A DNA stretch of 64,000 bases from Flavobacterium keumense (lineage in GTDB: Bacteria > Bacteroidota > Bacteroidia > Flavobacteriales > Flavobacteriaceae), in NCBI RefSeq assembly GCF_029866485.1, contig NZ_CP092332.1, positions 1,364,001-1,428,000 on the forward strand. The letters are read 5' to 3'. Shown piece after piece: positions 52,350 through 62,207 of the stretch. Position 1 is the first letter of the stretch. Each line of letters opens with the position of its first letter. A program made the position numbers and the translations under genes. The notes beneath the pieces are model-generated. The model worked only from the letters and a program-made list of their open reading frames with translations. It was not told the DNA's origin and did not search any database.

Positions 52350-54821
52350 TTAGAATGTAAATCCTAATCTAGTATAGTAATACGCTCCGCTGAATCCCAT
52401 TTGAACAGCATCCCAATATCCACCAGCTTCTACCCAGTCATCTTGTTGGTCAGGATAGATGTTGAATAAGTTATTAGCACCAATACTTAATTTAGATGAT
52501 TTATTTAATTTAAAACCTAATGTTAAATCAGTAACAATTTTGGCACTATACGTATCTGTTGCTGCTTTAATTTGATTGGCAAAACTACCGTAATCAGCTA
52601 CATCTTCATACATTTGGTAGTCTAATAATTCTACTTTACTAAAACGGGTAAACGCTAATCCAGCATTGAACCATTTTTTATCATAATTAAGATTTAATCC
52701 AAATTTATTAGCAGGAGCTGAAGCTAATAAGAAAGCTTTTTCTCTTTCTCCGAAGAATGTTTCTTTATCTAAAGTGCCATTTTTTACATCGCCAATTTTC
52801 ATGTGGTTGATGTTTCCAACTAAGGTTGCAGCAAAATTACTGTCTCCAAATTTCTTTTTCCAAGCCAATACAACATCTACTCCAGCAGTTTTAGTATCTA
52901 CTCCATTAGTAAAAAATTGTGCAGCAGAAACACCAAGATTCAATGCTGAAGCATCAAAGTATCCAGTTAAAACAATACGGTCTTTTACATTAATAAAATA
53001 ACCGTCTACTGTTGCAGTCAATGCTCCAAAACTTGCAGTTACACCTAAAGATCCATTTACGGCTTTTTCTTCATTTAGTTTGTTTATTCCAAAAGCCTGT
53101 GTTACAGGGCTATTGTTTGGTGATAAAATAACTTCTGTTGCTCCACCAGCATTGAAATTAGTAAAACGCAAATTATAATATACTTGAGCTAAAGATGGCG
53201 CTCTAAATCCAGTACTTAACGATCCTCTAAAATTGATATTGTCAGTTGCTTTTAGGCGTGCTGCTAATTTTCCATTTAGTGTACTTCCAAAGTCGCTGTA
53301 GTTTTCAAAACGGATAGCAGTACTTACTAATAATTTTTTAGTTACATCAAATTCAGCATCGGTATACAATGAGACATTATTGCGGTTTTTCTTTACTTCG
53401 TTTGCAGGACTGTAACCTGGAAAACCTTGAGAACCACCTGGACGTAACTCTCCTGAAATAGGATCAATTGGTGCTGTTTGTGTTGCAGGATTTGTAATTG
53501 GTCTTCCAGAAGTATCGTAAGTAGCATAAGAACCTTCTTCTCCAGCAAAAATGCTAAATTGTTCGGTTCTAAATTCAGCTCCAAAAGCCAAGTTCATTCC
53601 GTTTAAAACAGAATCATAGTTTTTAGAAAAATCCAAGTTAGTGGTATTTTGACTTAAGCTGTGTCCACCTGCGTCGAATTCTGTTGGAGAATTTCCAACT
53701 AAAGAAGCATTGATAGTTCCTTTAATATAGTAGTGGAAAAGGTTTTTTCCAAAGGTATTACTTAAATCCATTTTCCATCCAGAGGCATATTTAGTTCTCA
53801 TACCAGCTGCGATAGAATTATCCACAATCTCCGAAGTAATTCGTGGAGTAAACCCTCCAGGGTAAATAGATTCCACTACTCTTTCTCCTCCATTTCTTGT
53901 AAAGGCATAAGCGTCAGTATCTCTAAAGTTTCTTCCTCCAAATGCATAGAATTCTGTTTTGTCGGAAATAGGTACCACTAAATTACCAAAGAGATTAAGT
54001 CCTTGAATAGCCGCTTCACCAAAACCTTTTCTGAAGTCAAAACCTGGACGTAATGTCTTTTCTTTGTTTAAGTATTCAGCAGTAAAGTTGGCAATCCCTC
54101 CCTTTTTGCCTACTGCTACACCGTAGTTAGCAGCAACTTTTATGGATTGTCCGTCAAAATTTCTTTTTTGACCTAATGTATTTCCAAAACTATTTTCGTC
54201 TAAGAAATTATTTTTAGTGTTTGCTGTACCTGGATCAAAATCACCTTGAGCGTTTGTGTTATATGCTCCGTAAGTTACAGCTCCAGTAAGTTGATTAATA
54301 TTGTCATTTAATACAATATTAATTACTCCTGCAATAGCATCTGAACCGTATTGCGCTGCTGCACCGTCTCTTAAGATTTCAATCCTTTTAATTGCTGATG
54401 CTGGGATTGAGTTTAAATCGGTACCTGTATTTCCTCGTCCTTTTGTTCCAAATAAATTGATCAAAGATGATTGATGTCTTCTTTTTCCATTAATCAAAAC
54501 TAAAGTTTGGTCTGGTCCCATTCCTCTTAAAGAGGCAGGGTCTACGTGATCGGCTCCATCAGAACCGGATTGTTTATTAGCGTTAAATGAAGGTGCAACG
54601 TATTGTAATAATTCGTTGATTTCTAATTTACCACTTTGTGTGGTTACATCTTTAATGTTAATTACGTCAATAGGCACAGCAGAGTTGACAACTGTCCTTT
54701 TTGTGTTTCTGGAACCTACAACTTGAACTTCTTTCAATTCTTTTGCTTCAGAATTTGTGTTTTCCTGAGCAAAAAGACAGGTCAAATTGAATAATGCTAA
54801 AAGTAAACTATACTTTCTCAT
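52350..54821 (-). CDS. TonB-dependent outer-membrane receptor
   Basis: An 823-residue receptor. A signal peptide (residues 1-18, CLFAQ) is followed by a short segment with the TonB-box-like LKEVQVVGSRNTKR, the plug domain (EINELLQYVAPSFNANKQ, DPASLRGMGPDQTLVLINGKRRH, IKRIEILRDGAAAQYGSDAIAGVINIVL) and a beta-barrel with the final strand ending YYYTRLGFTF. There is no carboxypeptidase-like N-terminal extension and no SusD partner, so it is not a typical SusC; it could carry a metal chelate or small organic ligand. It is monocistronic. Confidence 0.93.
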   Translation of the reverse strand: MRKYSLLLALFNLTCLFAQENTNSEAKELKEVQVVGSRNTKRTVVNSAVPIDVINIKDVTTQSGKLEINELLQYVAPSFNANKQSGSDGADHVDPASLRGMGPDQTLVLINGKRRHQSSLINLFGTKGRGNTGTDLNSIPASAIKRIEILRDGAAAQYGSDAIAGVINIVLNDNINQLTGAVTYGAYNTNAQGDFDPGTANTKNNFLDENSFGNTLGQKRNFDGQSIKVAANYGVAVGKKGGIANFTAEYLNKEKTLRPGFDFRKGFGEAAIQGLNLFGNLVVPISDKTEFYAFGGRNFRDTDAYAFTRNGGERVVESIYPGGFTPRITSEIVDNSIAAGMRTKYASGWKMDLSNTFGKNLFHYYIKGTINASLVGNSPTEFDAGGHSLSQNTTNLDFSKNYDSVLNGMNLAFGAEFRTEQFSIFAGEEGSYATYDTSGRPITNPATQTAPIDPISGELRPGGSQGFPGYSPANEVKKNRNNVSLYTDAEFDVTKKLLVSTAIRFENYSDFGSTLNGKLAARLKATDNINFRGSLSTGFRAPSLAQVYYNLRFTNFNAGGATEVILSPNNSPVTQAFGINKLNEEKAVNGSLGVTASFGALTATVDGYFINVKDRIVLTGYFDASALNLGVSAAQFFTNGVDTKTAGVDVVLAWKKKFGDSNFAATLVGNINHMKIGDVKNGTLDKETFFGEREKAFLLASAPANKFGLNLNYDKKWFNAGLAFTRFSKVELLDYQMYEDVADYGSFANQIKAATDTYSAKIVTDLTLGFKLNKSSKLSIGANNLFNIYPDQQDDWVEAGGYWDAVQMGFSGAYYYTRLGFTF

Positions 54822-54946
54822 AAATAAATTTGGATTTGGTTTTTATTTGGTTAAAATCGGACGCAATATACTAAATTTTTGAAAAAAAGTAAGTAAAATG
54901 TTCTTTTGGGTAAGAATATTACAAGAAATGTAAGAATTTGTTGTTT

Positions 54947-54981
54947 TTGTTTAACAAACCTTTTTTTAGTTTTATATTTGC
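54947..54981 (+). promoter_or_regulatory. promoter for ychF
   Basis: TTG at 54947-54949, a 23-base spacer and TATATTTGC at 54973-54981. The leader would be about 58-60 bases. Confidence 0.65.
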
Positions 54982-55045
54982 ACTCTTTTTAGAAAAATAA
55001 TTCAAAAAAATAATAGTCTAGTAGCTACTTGAAAATATACTTTTT

Positions 55046-56140
55046 ATGAAAGCAGGAATTGTAGGATTGCCAAATGTAGGAAAATCAACGTTGTTTAATT
55101 GTTTGTCTAATGCCAAAGCGCAAAGTGCTAACTTTCCGTTTTGTACTATTGAGCCTAACATTGGTGTGGTAAATGTACCTGACCCAAGAATCAACCGTTT
55201 AGAAGAACTAGTAAAACCAGAGCGTGTGCAAATGGCAACCGTAGATATTGTGGATATTGCGGGATTAGTAAAAGGAGCAAGTAAAGGCGAAGGTCTAGGA
55301 AATCAGTTCTTAGGAAATATTAGAGAATGTAATGCGATTATTCATGTGTTGCGTTGTTTTGATAATGATAATATTGTTCACGTGGATGGTAATGTAAATC
55401 CAATCCGTGACAAAGAAACGATTGATATTGAATTGCAGTTGAAAGATTTAGAAACGGTTGAAAAGCGTTTGGAAAAAGTCAATCGTGCGGCTAAAACTGG
55501 AAATAAAGAAGCGCAAGCCGAACAAGCATTGTTGAACCGAATTCGCGAAGCCTTATTACAAGCCAAATCAGCGCGAACTGTAGTGCCTGCTAATCAAGAT
55601 GAGGAAGAATTAATGGAAAGTTTCCAATTAATTACCAATAAGCCGGTGTTGTATGTGTGTAATGTTGATGAAAGTTCAGCGGTAAATGGGAATAAATATG
55701 TAGATCAGGTACGCGAATTGGTAAAAGACGAAGAGGCCGAAGTGATTATTCTTTCGGTAGGTGCTGAGGCAGATATCAATGAGCTAGAAAGTTATGAGGA
55801 ACGTCAAGTATTCTTGGAAGACATGGGATTGACTGAGCCAGGGTCGTCTGTTTTAATTCGTGCAGCCTACAAACTATTAAAACAACAAACCTATTTTACT
55901 GCGGGTGTAAAAGAAGTTCGTGCTTGGACTATCAATATTGGAGCTACTGCACCACAAGCTGCAGGAGTAATTCATACTGACTTTGAAAAAGGATTCATTC
56001 GTGCCGAAGTAATTGCTTTTGAGGATTTCTCACAATACGGTTCAGAGGCCAAAGTGAAAGAAGCAGGTAAACTTCGTGTAGAAGGAAAAGAATATGTAGT
56101 CAAAGACGGCGATGTAATGCACTTTAGATTTAATGTGTAG
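55046..56140 (+). CDS. ychF: redox-regulated ATPase YchF (Obg family)
   Basis: A 364-residue P-loop protein that prefers ATP over GTP, associates with ribosomes and is linked to oxidative-stress sensitivity. Visible motifs are G1 GLPNVGKSTLFNCLS, the G2 region NFPFCTIEPNIG, G3 DIAGLVKGASKGEGLGNQFL and the divergent G4 NVDE (normally NKxD), which explains the relaxed nucleotide specificity. The C-terminal TGS-like domain includes YFTAGVKEVRAWTI and GFIRAEVIAFEDF. It has its own promoter and terminator. Confidence 0.97.
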   Translation: MKAGIVGLPNVGKSTLFNCLSNAKAQSANFPFCTIEPNIGVVNVPDPRINRLEELVKPERVQMATVDIVDIAGLVKGASKGEGLGNQFLGNIRECNAIIHVLRCFDNDNIVHVDGNVNPIRDKETIDIELQLKDLETVEKRLEKVNRAAKTGNKEAQAEQALLNRIREALLQAKSARTVVPANQDEEELMESFQLITNKPVLYVCNVDESSAVNGNKYVDQVRELVKDEEAEVIILSVGAEADINELESYEERQVFLEDMGLTEPGSSVLIRAAYKLLKQQTYFTAGVKEVRAWTINIGATAPQAAGVIHTDFEKGFIRAEVIAFEDFSQYGSEAKVKEAGKLRVEGKEYVVKDGDVMHFRFNV

Positions 56141-56153
56141 TCAAGATAATAAT

Positions 56154-56187
56154 AAAAAAACCGCTAAAGTAATTTAGCGGTTTTTTT
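56154..56187 (+). terminator. terminator after ychF
   Basis: 15-base arms AAAAAAACCGCTAAA (56154-56168) and TTTAGCGGTTTTTTT (56173-56187) with a GTAA loop, 13 bases after the stop. Confidence 0.92.
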
Positions 56188-56319
56188 ATTGCCTCACTTC
56201 GTATATCGTACCTCGTCAATCGTACTTTTTATTGTCAATATCATTCTTAATAACTTTGATTTGGGCTTGTTTTAGATTTTGCTAAAATGGCTTATATTAG
56301 CACCAAATCGATACTTTAA

Positions 56320-58176
56320 ATGTCCGAACAAAATCAATACAACGAAGACAATATTCGTTCGCTCGACTGGAAAGAACACATCCGTATGCGTCCGGGTATG
56401 TACATTGGAAAACTGGGTGACGGTTCTTCGCCAGACGATGGTATTTATATCTTACTCAAGGAAGTACTTGATAACTGCATCGATGAGTTTGTTATGGGTG
56501 CTGGAAAAACCATTGAGGTGACTATCAAAGACAAAATGGTAACCGTGCGCGATTACGGTCGTGGAATTCCATTGGGTAAAGTGGTCGATGTAGTTTCCAA
56601 AATGAACACAGGAGGGAAGTACGATTCCAAAGCCTTTAAGAAATCAGTAGGTTTGAATGGGGTGGGTACCAAAGCGGTAAATGCCTTGTCGAATTATTTC
56701 CGTGTAGAATCTGTTCGTGATAACCAACAAAAAGCGGCTGAATTCTCGGCAGGTAATTTGGTTTTGGAAGAAGAAGTACAAGAAACCACCAAACGTAAAG
56801 GAACGAAAGTAGCTTTTATTGCTGACGATCAGATTTTTAAAAACTACAAATACCGTAACGAGTATGTGGTGAAAATGTTGAAGAACTATTGTTACCTCAA
56901 CACGGGTTTAACCATTTATTATAACGGCGAAAAATACTATTCGGATAACGGATTGAAAGATTTGTTAGAAGAAACGATTACCGAAGAAGATTCGGTATAT
57001 CCAATTATTCACTTGACAGGTGATGATATTGAAATTGCGTTAACGCATAGTAAATCGCAATATTCAGAAGAATATCATTCCTTTGTTAATGGGCAAAACA
57101 CTACTCAAGGAGGAACGCACTTGAATGCCTTTAGAGAGGCAGTCGTAAAAACCATTCGTGAATATTACAACAAAGGTTTTGAAGCTTCGGATATCCGAAA
57201 ATCAATTGTTTCGGCAGTCTCTGTCAAAGTGGAAGAGCCTGTTTTTGAAAGTCAAACTAAAACCAAATTAGGTTCAACGGATATTGGTCCGAATGGGCCA
57301 ACCGTGCGAACTTTTGTGCACGATTTTATCACCACCAAATTAGATAACTTTTTGCACAAAAATCCAGAGGTGGCTGATGCCCTTTTGCGTAAGATTTTAC
57401 AAGCAGAAAGAGAACGTAAAGAGTTGTCAGGCATCCGAAAATTAGCGAAAGATCGTGCTAAAAAAGCGAGTTTACACAATAAAAAACTACGTGATTGTCG
57501 GGTTCATTTAACGGATATAAAAAACCCACGTTATTTAGAAAGCACCTTGTTTATTACCGAGGGGGATTCGGCTTCGGGTTCTATTACCAAATCGCGTGAT
57601 GTGAATACGCAAGCGGTATTTAGTTTGCGTGGTAAGCCGTTGAATTCCTACGGAATGACCAAGAAAATCGTGTACGAAAACGAAGAATTTAATTTGCTTC
57701 AAGCGGCTTTGGATATTGAAGAATCCATGGAAGACCTGCGTTACAACAACATTGTAATCGCTACTGATGCCGACGTCGACGGTATGCACATTCGCTTGTT
57801 GTTGATTACGTTTTTCTTGCAATTTTTCCCAGAGTTAATCAAGGACGGCCATTTGTATATTTTACAAACGCCTTTATTTCGTGTGCGAAACAAAAAAGAA
57901 ACGATTTATTGTTACAGCGAAGAAGAGCGTGTTAATGCCATTGAAAAATTAAAACCCAAACCAGAAATTACTCGATTCAAAGGATTAGGGGAGATTTCGC
58001 CAGGCGAGTTCAAGCATTTTATTGGTGCTGATATTCGTTTGGATCCTGTAATGCTCGATAAAGCCACTTCAATTGAAACATTATTGGAGTTTTACATGGG
58101 TAAAAACACACCCGACCGTCAAACGTTCATCATCAATAATTTGAAGGTGGAATTAGACGTAGTTGAAAAAAATTAG
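56320..58176 (+). CDS. parE: DNA topoisomerase IV subunit B
   Basis: A 618-residue type IIA topoisomerase ATPase subunit; with ParC it decatenates chromosomes. The GHKL domain contains [22 protein letters not shown] (Asn and Glu), [27 protein letters not shown] and the [12 protein letters not shown] loop; the TOPRIM domain shows [12 protein letters not shown] and [15 protein letters not shown]. The shorter spacing before the TOPRIM domain, and pairing with the downstream A subunit, favour ParE over GyrB. It is 68 bases before parC, probably the same operon. Confidence 0.92.
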   Translation: MSEQNQYNEDNIRSLDWKEHIRMRPGMYIGKLGDGSSPDDGIYILLKEVLDNCIDEFVMGAGKTIEVTIKDKMVTVRDYGRGIPLGKVVDVVSKMNTGGKYDSKAFKKSVGLNGVGTKAVNALSNYFRVESVRDNQQKAAEFSAGNLVLEEEVQETTKRKGTKVAFIADDQIFKNYKYRNEYVVKMLKNYCYLNTGLTIYYNGEKYYSDNGLKDLLEETITEEDSVYPIIHLTGDDIEIALTHSKSQYSEEYHSFVNGQNTTQGGTHLNAFREAVVKTIREYYNKGFEASDIRKSIVSAVSVKVEEPVFESQTKTKLGSTDIGPNGPTVRTFVHDFITTKLDNFLHKNPEVADALLRKILQAERERKELSGIRKLAKDRAKKASLHNKKLRDCRVHLTDIKNPRYLESTLFITEGDSASGSITKSRDVNTQAVFSLRGKPLNSYGMTKKIVYENEEFNLLQAALDIEESMEDLRYNNIVIATDADVDGMHIRLLLITFFLQFFPELIKDGHLYILQTPLFRVRNKKETIYCYSEEERVNAIEKLKPKPEITRFKGLGEISPGEFKHFIGADIRLDPVMLDKATSIETLLEFYMGKNTPDRQTFIINNLKVELDVVEKN

Positions 58177-58244
58177 TGTTCAGTGTTCAGCCTAAAGTGA
58201 GCAGTGATTATATAAAAAAACATACTGAAAATAATTCAGCATAA

Positions 58245-60947
58245 ATGAAAGACGAAGAAGATAACATCATTCCAAACGAAGACGAGAATAACGATTCTTT
58301 GGAGGTAACGCCAAACGAAGAAGGCTTTGACGACATCGTCGCTTTTGGGGGGAATCATTTTTATGAAAATAATGAAAACCCCGAAGACACGATTACGAAA
58401 GTAACCGGAATGTACAAAGACTGGTTTTTGGACTATGCTTCGTATGTAATTTTGGAACGTGCAGTTCCGGCGATTGAAGATGGGTTTAAACCTGTTCAAC
58501 GTCGTATCATGCACTCTATGAAAGAGTTGGATGATGGGCGATACAATAAAGTAGCCAATATCGTAGGACACACGATGCAGTATCACCCACACGGAGATGC
58601 GAGTATTGGAGATGCCATGGTACAAATTGGTCAAAAAGATTTGATTATAGATATGCAAGGTAACTGGGGTAACATTCTCACAGGAGATAGTGCTGCAGCT
58701 TCTCGTTATATCGAAGCCCGAATCAGTAAGTTAGGACACGATATTTTGTATTCTCCTAAGATTACCACTTGGCAAGCTTCTTATGATGGTCGAAGAAATG
58801 AACCGGTTAATTTACCCGTTAAGTTTCCTCTACTTTTGGCACAAGGTGCCGAAGGAATTGCAGTAGGTCTTTCGACCAAAATTTTGCCTCATAATTTTAA
58901 TGAATTAATCGATTGTTCTATTAAAGTTTTAAAAGGAAGGTCGTTTACTTTATATCCTGATTTCCCAACGGCAGGAATTGCAGATGTTTCTAATTACAAC
59001 GATGGAATGCGGGGCGGACGTGTACGTGTTCGTGCCAAAATTGCTCAATTGGACAAACAAACCTTGGTGATTTCTCAAATTCCGTTTTCAACGAATACCT
59101 CAACCTTGATTGATAGTATTTTGAAAGCCAATGAAAAAGGAAAAATCAAAATCAAGAAAATTGAAGACAATACCGCTGCCGAGGTAGAGATTTTGATTCA
59201 CCTTCCACCTGGAGTTTCTCCAGATAAAACGATTGATGCATTGTATGCATTTACGGCTTGTGAAACTTCTGTAGCACCATTAGGTTGTGTTATTCAAGAT
59301 AATAAACCCTTGTTTATTGGTGTTTCTGAAATGTTGAAAATTTCGACCTATCGTACGGTTGATTTGTTGAAACGTGAATTGGAAATCCAATTGGACGAAT
59401 TGGAAAACAAGTGGCATTTTTCAACTTTGGAAAAAATCTTTATTCGCGAAGAAATGTATATTGATTTCAAGCTGTATTCCGATAAAGAATCTTTGTATGC
59501 TTATATGTACGATAGTTTTAAGCCGTTTTTAAAATCCTTAGTACGTGAAATTAATGATGATGATTTGCAAAAATTAACGCAAATTCCAATGATTCGTATT
59601 ACGCGTTTTGATTCGGATAAAGCCGATGAAGCGATTGCAAAGTTGGAGAGTGAGATTGAAGAAGTAAAACATCATTTGGACAACTTAATTGATTTTGCCA
59701 TTGATTTCTTTCAAAAATTAAAAGACAAATACGGTAAAGGACGTGAACGTCAAACCGAGTTGCGTAGTTTTGATACCATTGAAGCGACAAAAGTGGTTTT
59801 ACGTAATACCAAATTGTATGTCAATAGAGAAGAAGGATTCCTCGGAACAGGTCTTAAAAAAGACGAATATGTTGCCGATTGCTCGGATATAGATGATGTA
59901 ATTGTTTTTCTTCGCGATGGAAAAATGATGATTACCAAAGTCGACGAAAAGAAATTTATTGGTAAAGACATTATTCATATTGCGGTGTTTGACAAAAACG
60001 ACAAACGTACTATTTATAATATGATCTACCGAGATGGTAAAAACGGATCGACTTTTATCAAGCGTTTTAATGTTTCGGGAGTTACTCGTGATAAGTTTTA
60101 CGATTTGACACAAGAAAAACCAGGTTCGATGGTCTTGTATTTTTCAGCTAATCCAAATGGAGAAGCCGAAGTGGTGACTATTTTATTGCGCCAAGTAGGA
60201 AGCATTAAAAAACTGAAATGGGATGTTGATTTTTCTGATATTGCCATCAAAGGGAGGGCTTCGAGAGGAAATACTGTTTCGAAATACCCAATTAAGAAAA
60301 TTGAGTTGAAAGAGAAAGGAATTTCGACTTTGCGTCCAAGAAAAGTCTGGTTTGACGATACAGTGCAACGATTGAATGTAGATGGGCGTGGCGAATTGTT
60401 AGGCGAATTCAAACCCAATGATCGTTTGTTGATTATCAATCAAACAGGGAAGTTGAAAACGATAATTCCGGAATTAACTACCCATTTTGACGAAGATATG
60501 ATTGTGTTGGAAAAATGGAATCCTAAGAAACCGATTTCTACCATTTATTATGATGGAGAAAAAGAACGTTATTTTGTAAAACGTTTTTTGGTGGAAAATG
60601 AGAATAAAGAAGAACTCTTTATTACAGAACACGAAAAATCGCAATTAGAGATTGTTTCTACCGACTGGCGTCCTGTGGCAGAAATTGTTTTTGCAAAAGT
60701 AAAAGGCGTTCAAAAAGAGAATCAGACGGTAGATTTAGAACAATTTATCGCAGTAAAAGGAATTAAAGCAATTGGGAATCAATTGACCACTGATAAATTG
60801 AAACAAGTGAATTTATTAGAGCCTTTACCTTACGAAGAACCAATTGAAGAAGTGGAAGAGACAACGACTACTGGAGAAGAAGGGGAGTTGGAAGATATCC
60901 CGACAGATACCGATGACGACGGTCAAATTACCTTAAGTTTAGAATAA
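58245..60947 (+). CDS. parC: DNA topoisomerase IV subunit A
   Basis: A 900-residue DNA-cleaving subunit. An acidic N-terminal extension of about 55 residues precedes the catalytic core. YASYVILERAVPAIEDGFKPVQRRIMHSM opens the core, and the catalytic Tyr lies in AASRYIEARIS. The quinolone-determining segment reads YHPHGDASIGDAM: at the position of E. coli ParC Ser80 there is Ala, followed by Ser, and Asp occupies the Glu84 position. The C-terminal beta-pinwheel is followed by an acidic tail rich in Glu and Asp. A palindromic repeat follows the stop. Confidence 0.93.
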   Translation: MKDEEDNIIPNEDENNDSLEVTPNEEGFDDIVAFGGNHFYENNENPEDTITKVTGMYKDWFLDYASYVILERAVPAIEDGFKPVQRRIMHSMKELDDGRYNKVANIVGHTMQYHPHGDASIGDAMVQIGQKDLIIDMQGNWGNILTGDSAAASRYIEARISKLGHDILYSPKITTWQASYDGRRNEPVNLPVKFPLLLAQGAEGIAVGLSTKILPHNFNELIDCSIKVLKGRSFTLYPDFPTAGIADVSNYNDGMRGGRVRVRAKIAQLDKQTLVISQIPFSTNTSTLIDSILKANEKGKIKIKKIEDNTAAEVEILIHLPPGVSPDKTIDALYAFTACETSVAPLGCVIQDNKPLFIGVSEMLKISTYRTVDLLKRELEIQLDELENKWHFSTLEKIFIREEMYIDFKLYSDKESLYAYMYDSFKPFLKSLVREINDDDLQKLTQIPMIRITRFDSDKADEAIAKLESEIEEVKHHLDNLIDFAIDFFQKLKDKYGKGRERQTELRSFDTIEATKVVLRNTKLYVNREEGFLGTGLKKDEYVADCSDIDDVIVFLRDGKMMITKVDEKKFIGKDIIHIAVFDKNDKRTIYNMIYRDGKNGSTFIKRFNVSGVTRDKFYDLTQEKPGSMVLYFSANPNGEAEVVTILLRQVGSIKKLKWDVDFSDIAIKGRASRGNTVSKYPIKKIELKEKGISTLRPRKVWFDDTVQRLNVDGRGELLGEFKPNDRLLIINQTGKLKTIIPELTTHFDEDMIVLEKWNPKKPISTIYYDGEKERYFVKRFLVENENKEELFITEHEKSQLEIVSTDWRPVAEIVFAKVKGVQKENQTVDLEQFIAVKGIKAIGNQLTTDKLKQVNLLEPLPYEEPIEEVEETTTTGEEGELEDIPTDTDDDGQITLSLE

Positions 60948-60956
60948 ACTTCTAAC

Positions 60957-61024
60957 TTGTCATTTTGAACTTGTTTCAAAATCTTACTTGCGTAAGAGAA
61001 ACTGAAACAAGTTCAGTTTGACAA
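60957..61024. repeat. REP-like palindromic element between parC and terC
   Basis: A long near-perfect inverted repeat: arms at 60957-60978 and 61003-61024 (cores TTGAACTTGTTTCA and TGAAACAAGTTCA, then GTCA / TGAC at the outer ends), with an inner hairpin TCTTAC-TTGC-GTAAGA. It resembles a dispersed intergenic element of Flavobacteriia with the core TGAACTTGTTTCA. It lies between convergent genes and could also terminate transcription. Confidence 0.7.
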
Positions 61025-61034
61025 TGGAGGAAAA

Positions 61035-61802
61035 TTATTTTTTCTTAATTTTCATATTGATCATTTCTACTACTAAAGAGAAGCTAATGGCAAAATACAA
61101 ATAGCCTTTAGGAACTGGAGTGACATGATTGCCAAAGATTAAAGCTTCGGATAAGTACGCACTTTCGGTAAGCAACATCATCCCAATGAGGATTAAGAAA
61201 GCCAACCCTAAAATTTGAATAGAAGGATGTTTGTTGACGAAGTTACCCACAGGTACTGCAAATTGCATCATTATAAATACTGAAACAATTACAGCTGTAA
61301 TCATAATATAGAGTGCACCTTCGACACCGTTAGTCATACCTACCGCCGTTAATATACTATCAAATGAAAATACAATATCAATCATAATGATTTGTAAAAT
61401 CACATTTTGAAAGGATTTGGTAGCGGCTTGTTTAATTTCTTTTTCTTCTTCGCCTTTTTCTTCTACTTTTTCTCGAATTTCATTGGTACTCTTGTAAATT
61501 AGGAACAAGCCCCCAAGTAATAAAATAACGCTTTGGCCTGTTATTCCCGCAGAAAACCAACTGAAATCGATATGAAACCATGGTTCTTTCATTTGGATTA
61601 ATAAATTGATTCCAAACAAAAGTGCAATACGCATGAACATAGCCAAAAACATTCCTACTTTAGTTGCTCTTTTGCGTTTCTCGGCAGGTAATTTTCCAGT
61701 AGCAATAGAGATAAAAATGATGTTGTCAATTCCTAATACAATTTCTAAAAATGTTAAGGTTAACAGTGCAATCCAGGCATTTGGATTTAAAAATACTTCC
61801 AT
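61035..61802 (-). CDS. TerC family membrane protein
   Basis: A 255-residue protein with about seven hydrophobic segments. LTLTFLEIVLGIDNIIFISIATG in the first helices and IDIVFSFDSILTAVGMTN in the middle carry the Asp residues conserved in TerC/Alx proteins, which are linked to metal (manganese) export and tellurite resistance. The cytoplasmic loop around residues 110-130 is highly charged (REKVEEKGEEEKEIKQ). It is the last gene of a leftward run that begins with the ZIP transporter. Confidence 0.9.
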   Translation of the reverse strand: MEVFLNPNAWIALLTLTFLEIVLGIDNIIFISIATGKLPAEKRKRATKVGMFLAMFMRIALLFGINLLIQMKEPWFHIDFSWFSAGITGQSVILLLGGLFLIYKSTNEIREKVEEKGEEEKEIKQAATKSFQNVILQIIMIDIVFSFDSILTAVGMTNGVEGALYIMITAVIVSVFIMMQFAVPVGNFVNKHPSIQILGLAFLILIGMMLLTESAYLSEALIFGNHVTPVPKGYLYFAISFSLVVEMINMKIKKK

Positions 61803-61820
61803 TGTAAATTTGATTTGAGA

Positions 61821-62207
61821 TTATTTAGTGTTGATTTCTCCAATTTTAGTAACGGTACCACGTTGTTTTTCTTCAATTCCAACCATACCGAATTCAAAGG
61901 TATAGGAATTTTTTGAGGTAGTCAAAATCTTCATGCTAATCGCATTTTTTTCTTGATTGTTTTTGGGATGTTTTTTACGTAAGACATATTCGCAGTCGCT
62001 AATCCAACGCACTGTTGCAGTATCTGTTTTTCCATCAAAAGTTTCAACTTCAATACTATCATTGCGTTCAAAAAAAGTTGTTTTTTTAACGCCCTCTATT
62101 TCGTGTTCAAACTTGAATTTTCCTGTTTTGAAATCTTTGCAATTGTGTTCGGTATTGTAGCAAGAGGCTAGAGTTAGCAAAGAAAGTAAAGTTATTGTGT
62201 TTTTCAT
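61821..62207 (-). CDS. small lipoprotein, unknown function
   Basis: A 128-residue protein with a lipoprotein signal: hydrophobic residues 4-15 and the lipobox LASC, so Cys16 would be lipidated. The mature part is about 110 residues with several beta-strand segments (GKFKFEHEIEGVKKTTFFERNDSIEVETFDGKTDTATVRWISDCEYVL). Homologues are sometimes annotated 'DNA topoisomerase IV' because of the nearby gene; that name is wrong for this sequence. It lies between the pentapeptide and TerC genes in a tight run. Confidence 0.75.
   Translation of the reverse strand: MKNTITLLSLLTLASCYNTEHNCKDFKTGKFKFEHEIEGVKKTTFFERNDSIEVETFDGKTDTATVRWISDCEYVLRKKHPKNNQEKNAISMKILTTSKNSYTFEFGMVGIEEKQRGTVTKIGEINTK

Noticed and set aside
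58236..58658. 140-codon minus-strand frame at the start of parC
   Set aside because: It is antisense to the strongly conserved topoisomerase IV core.
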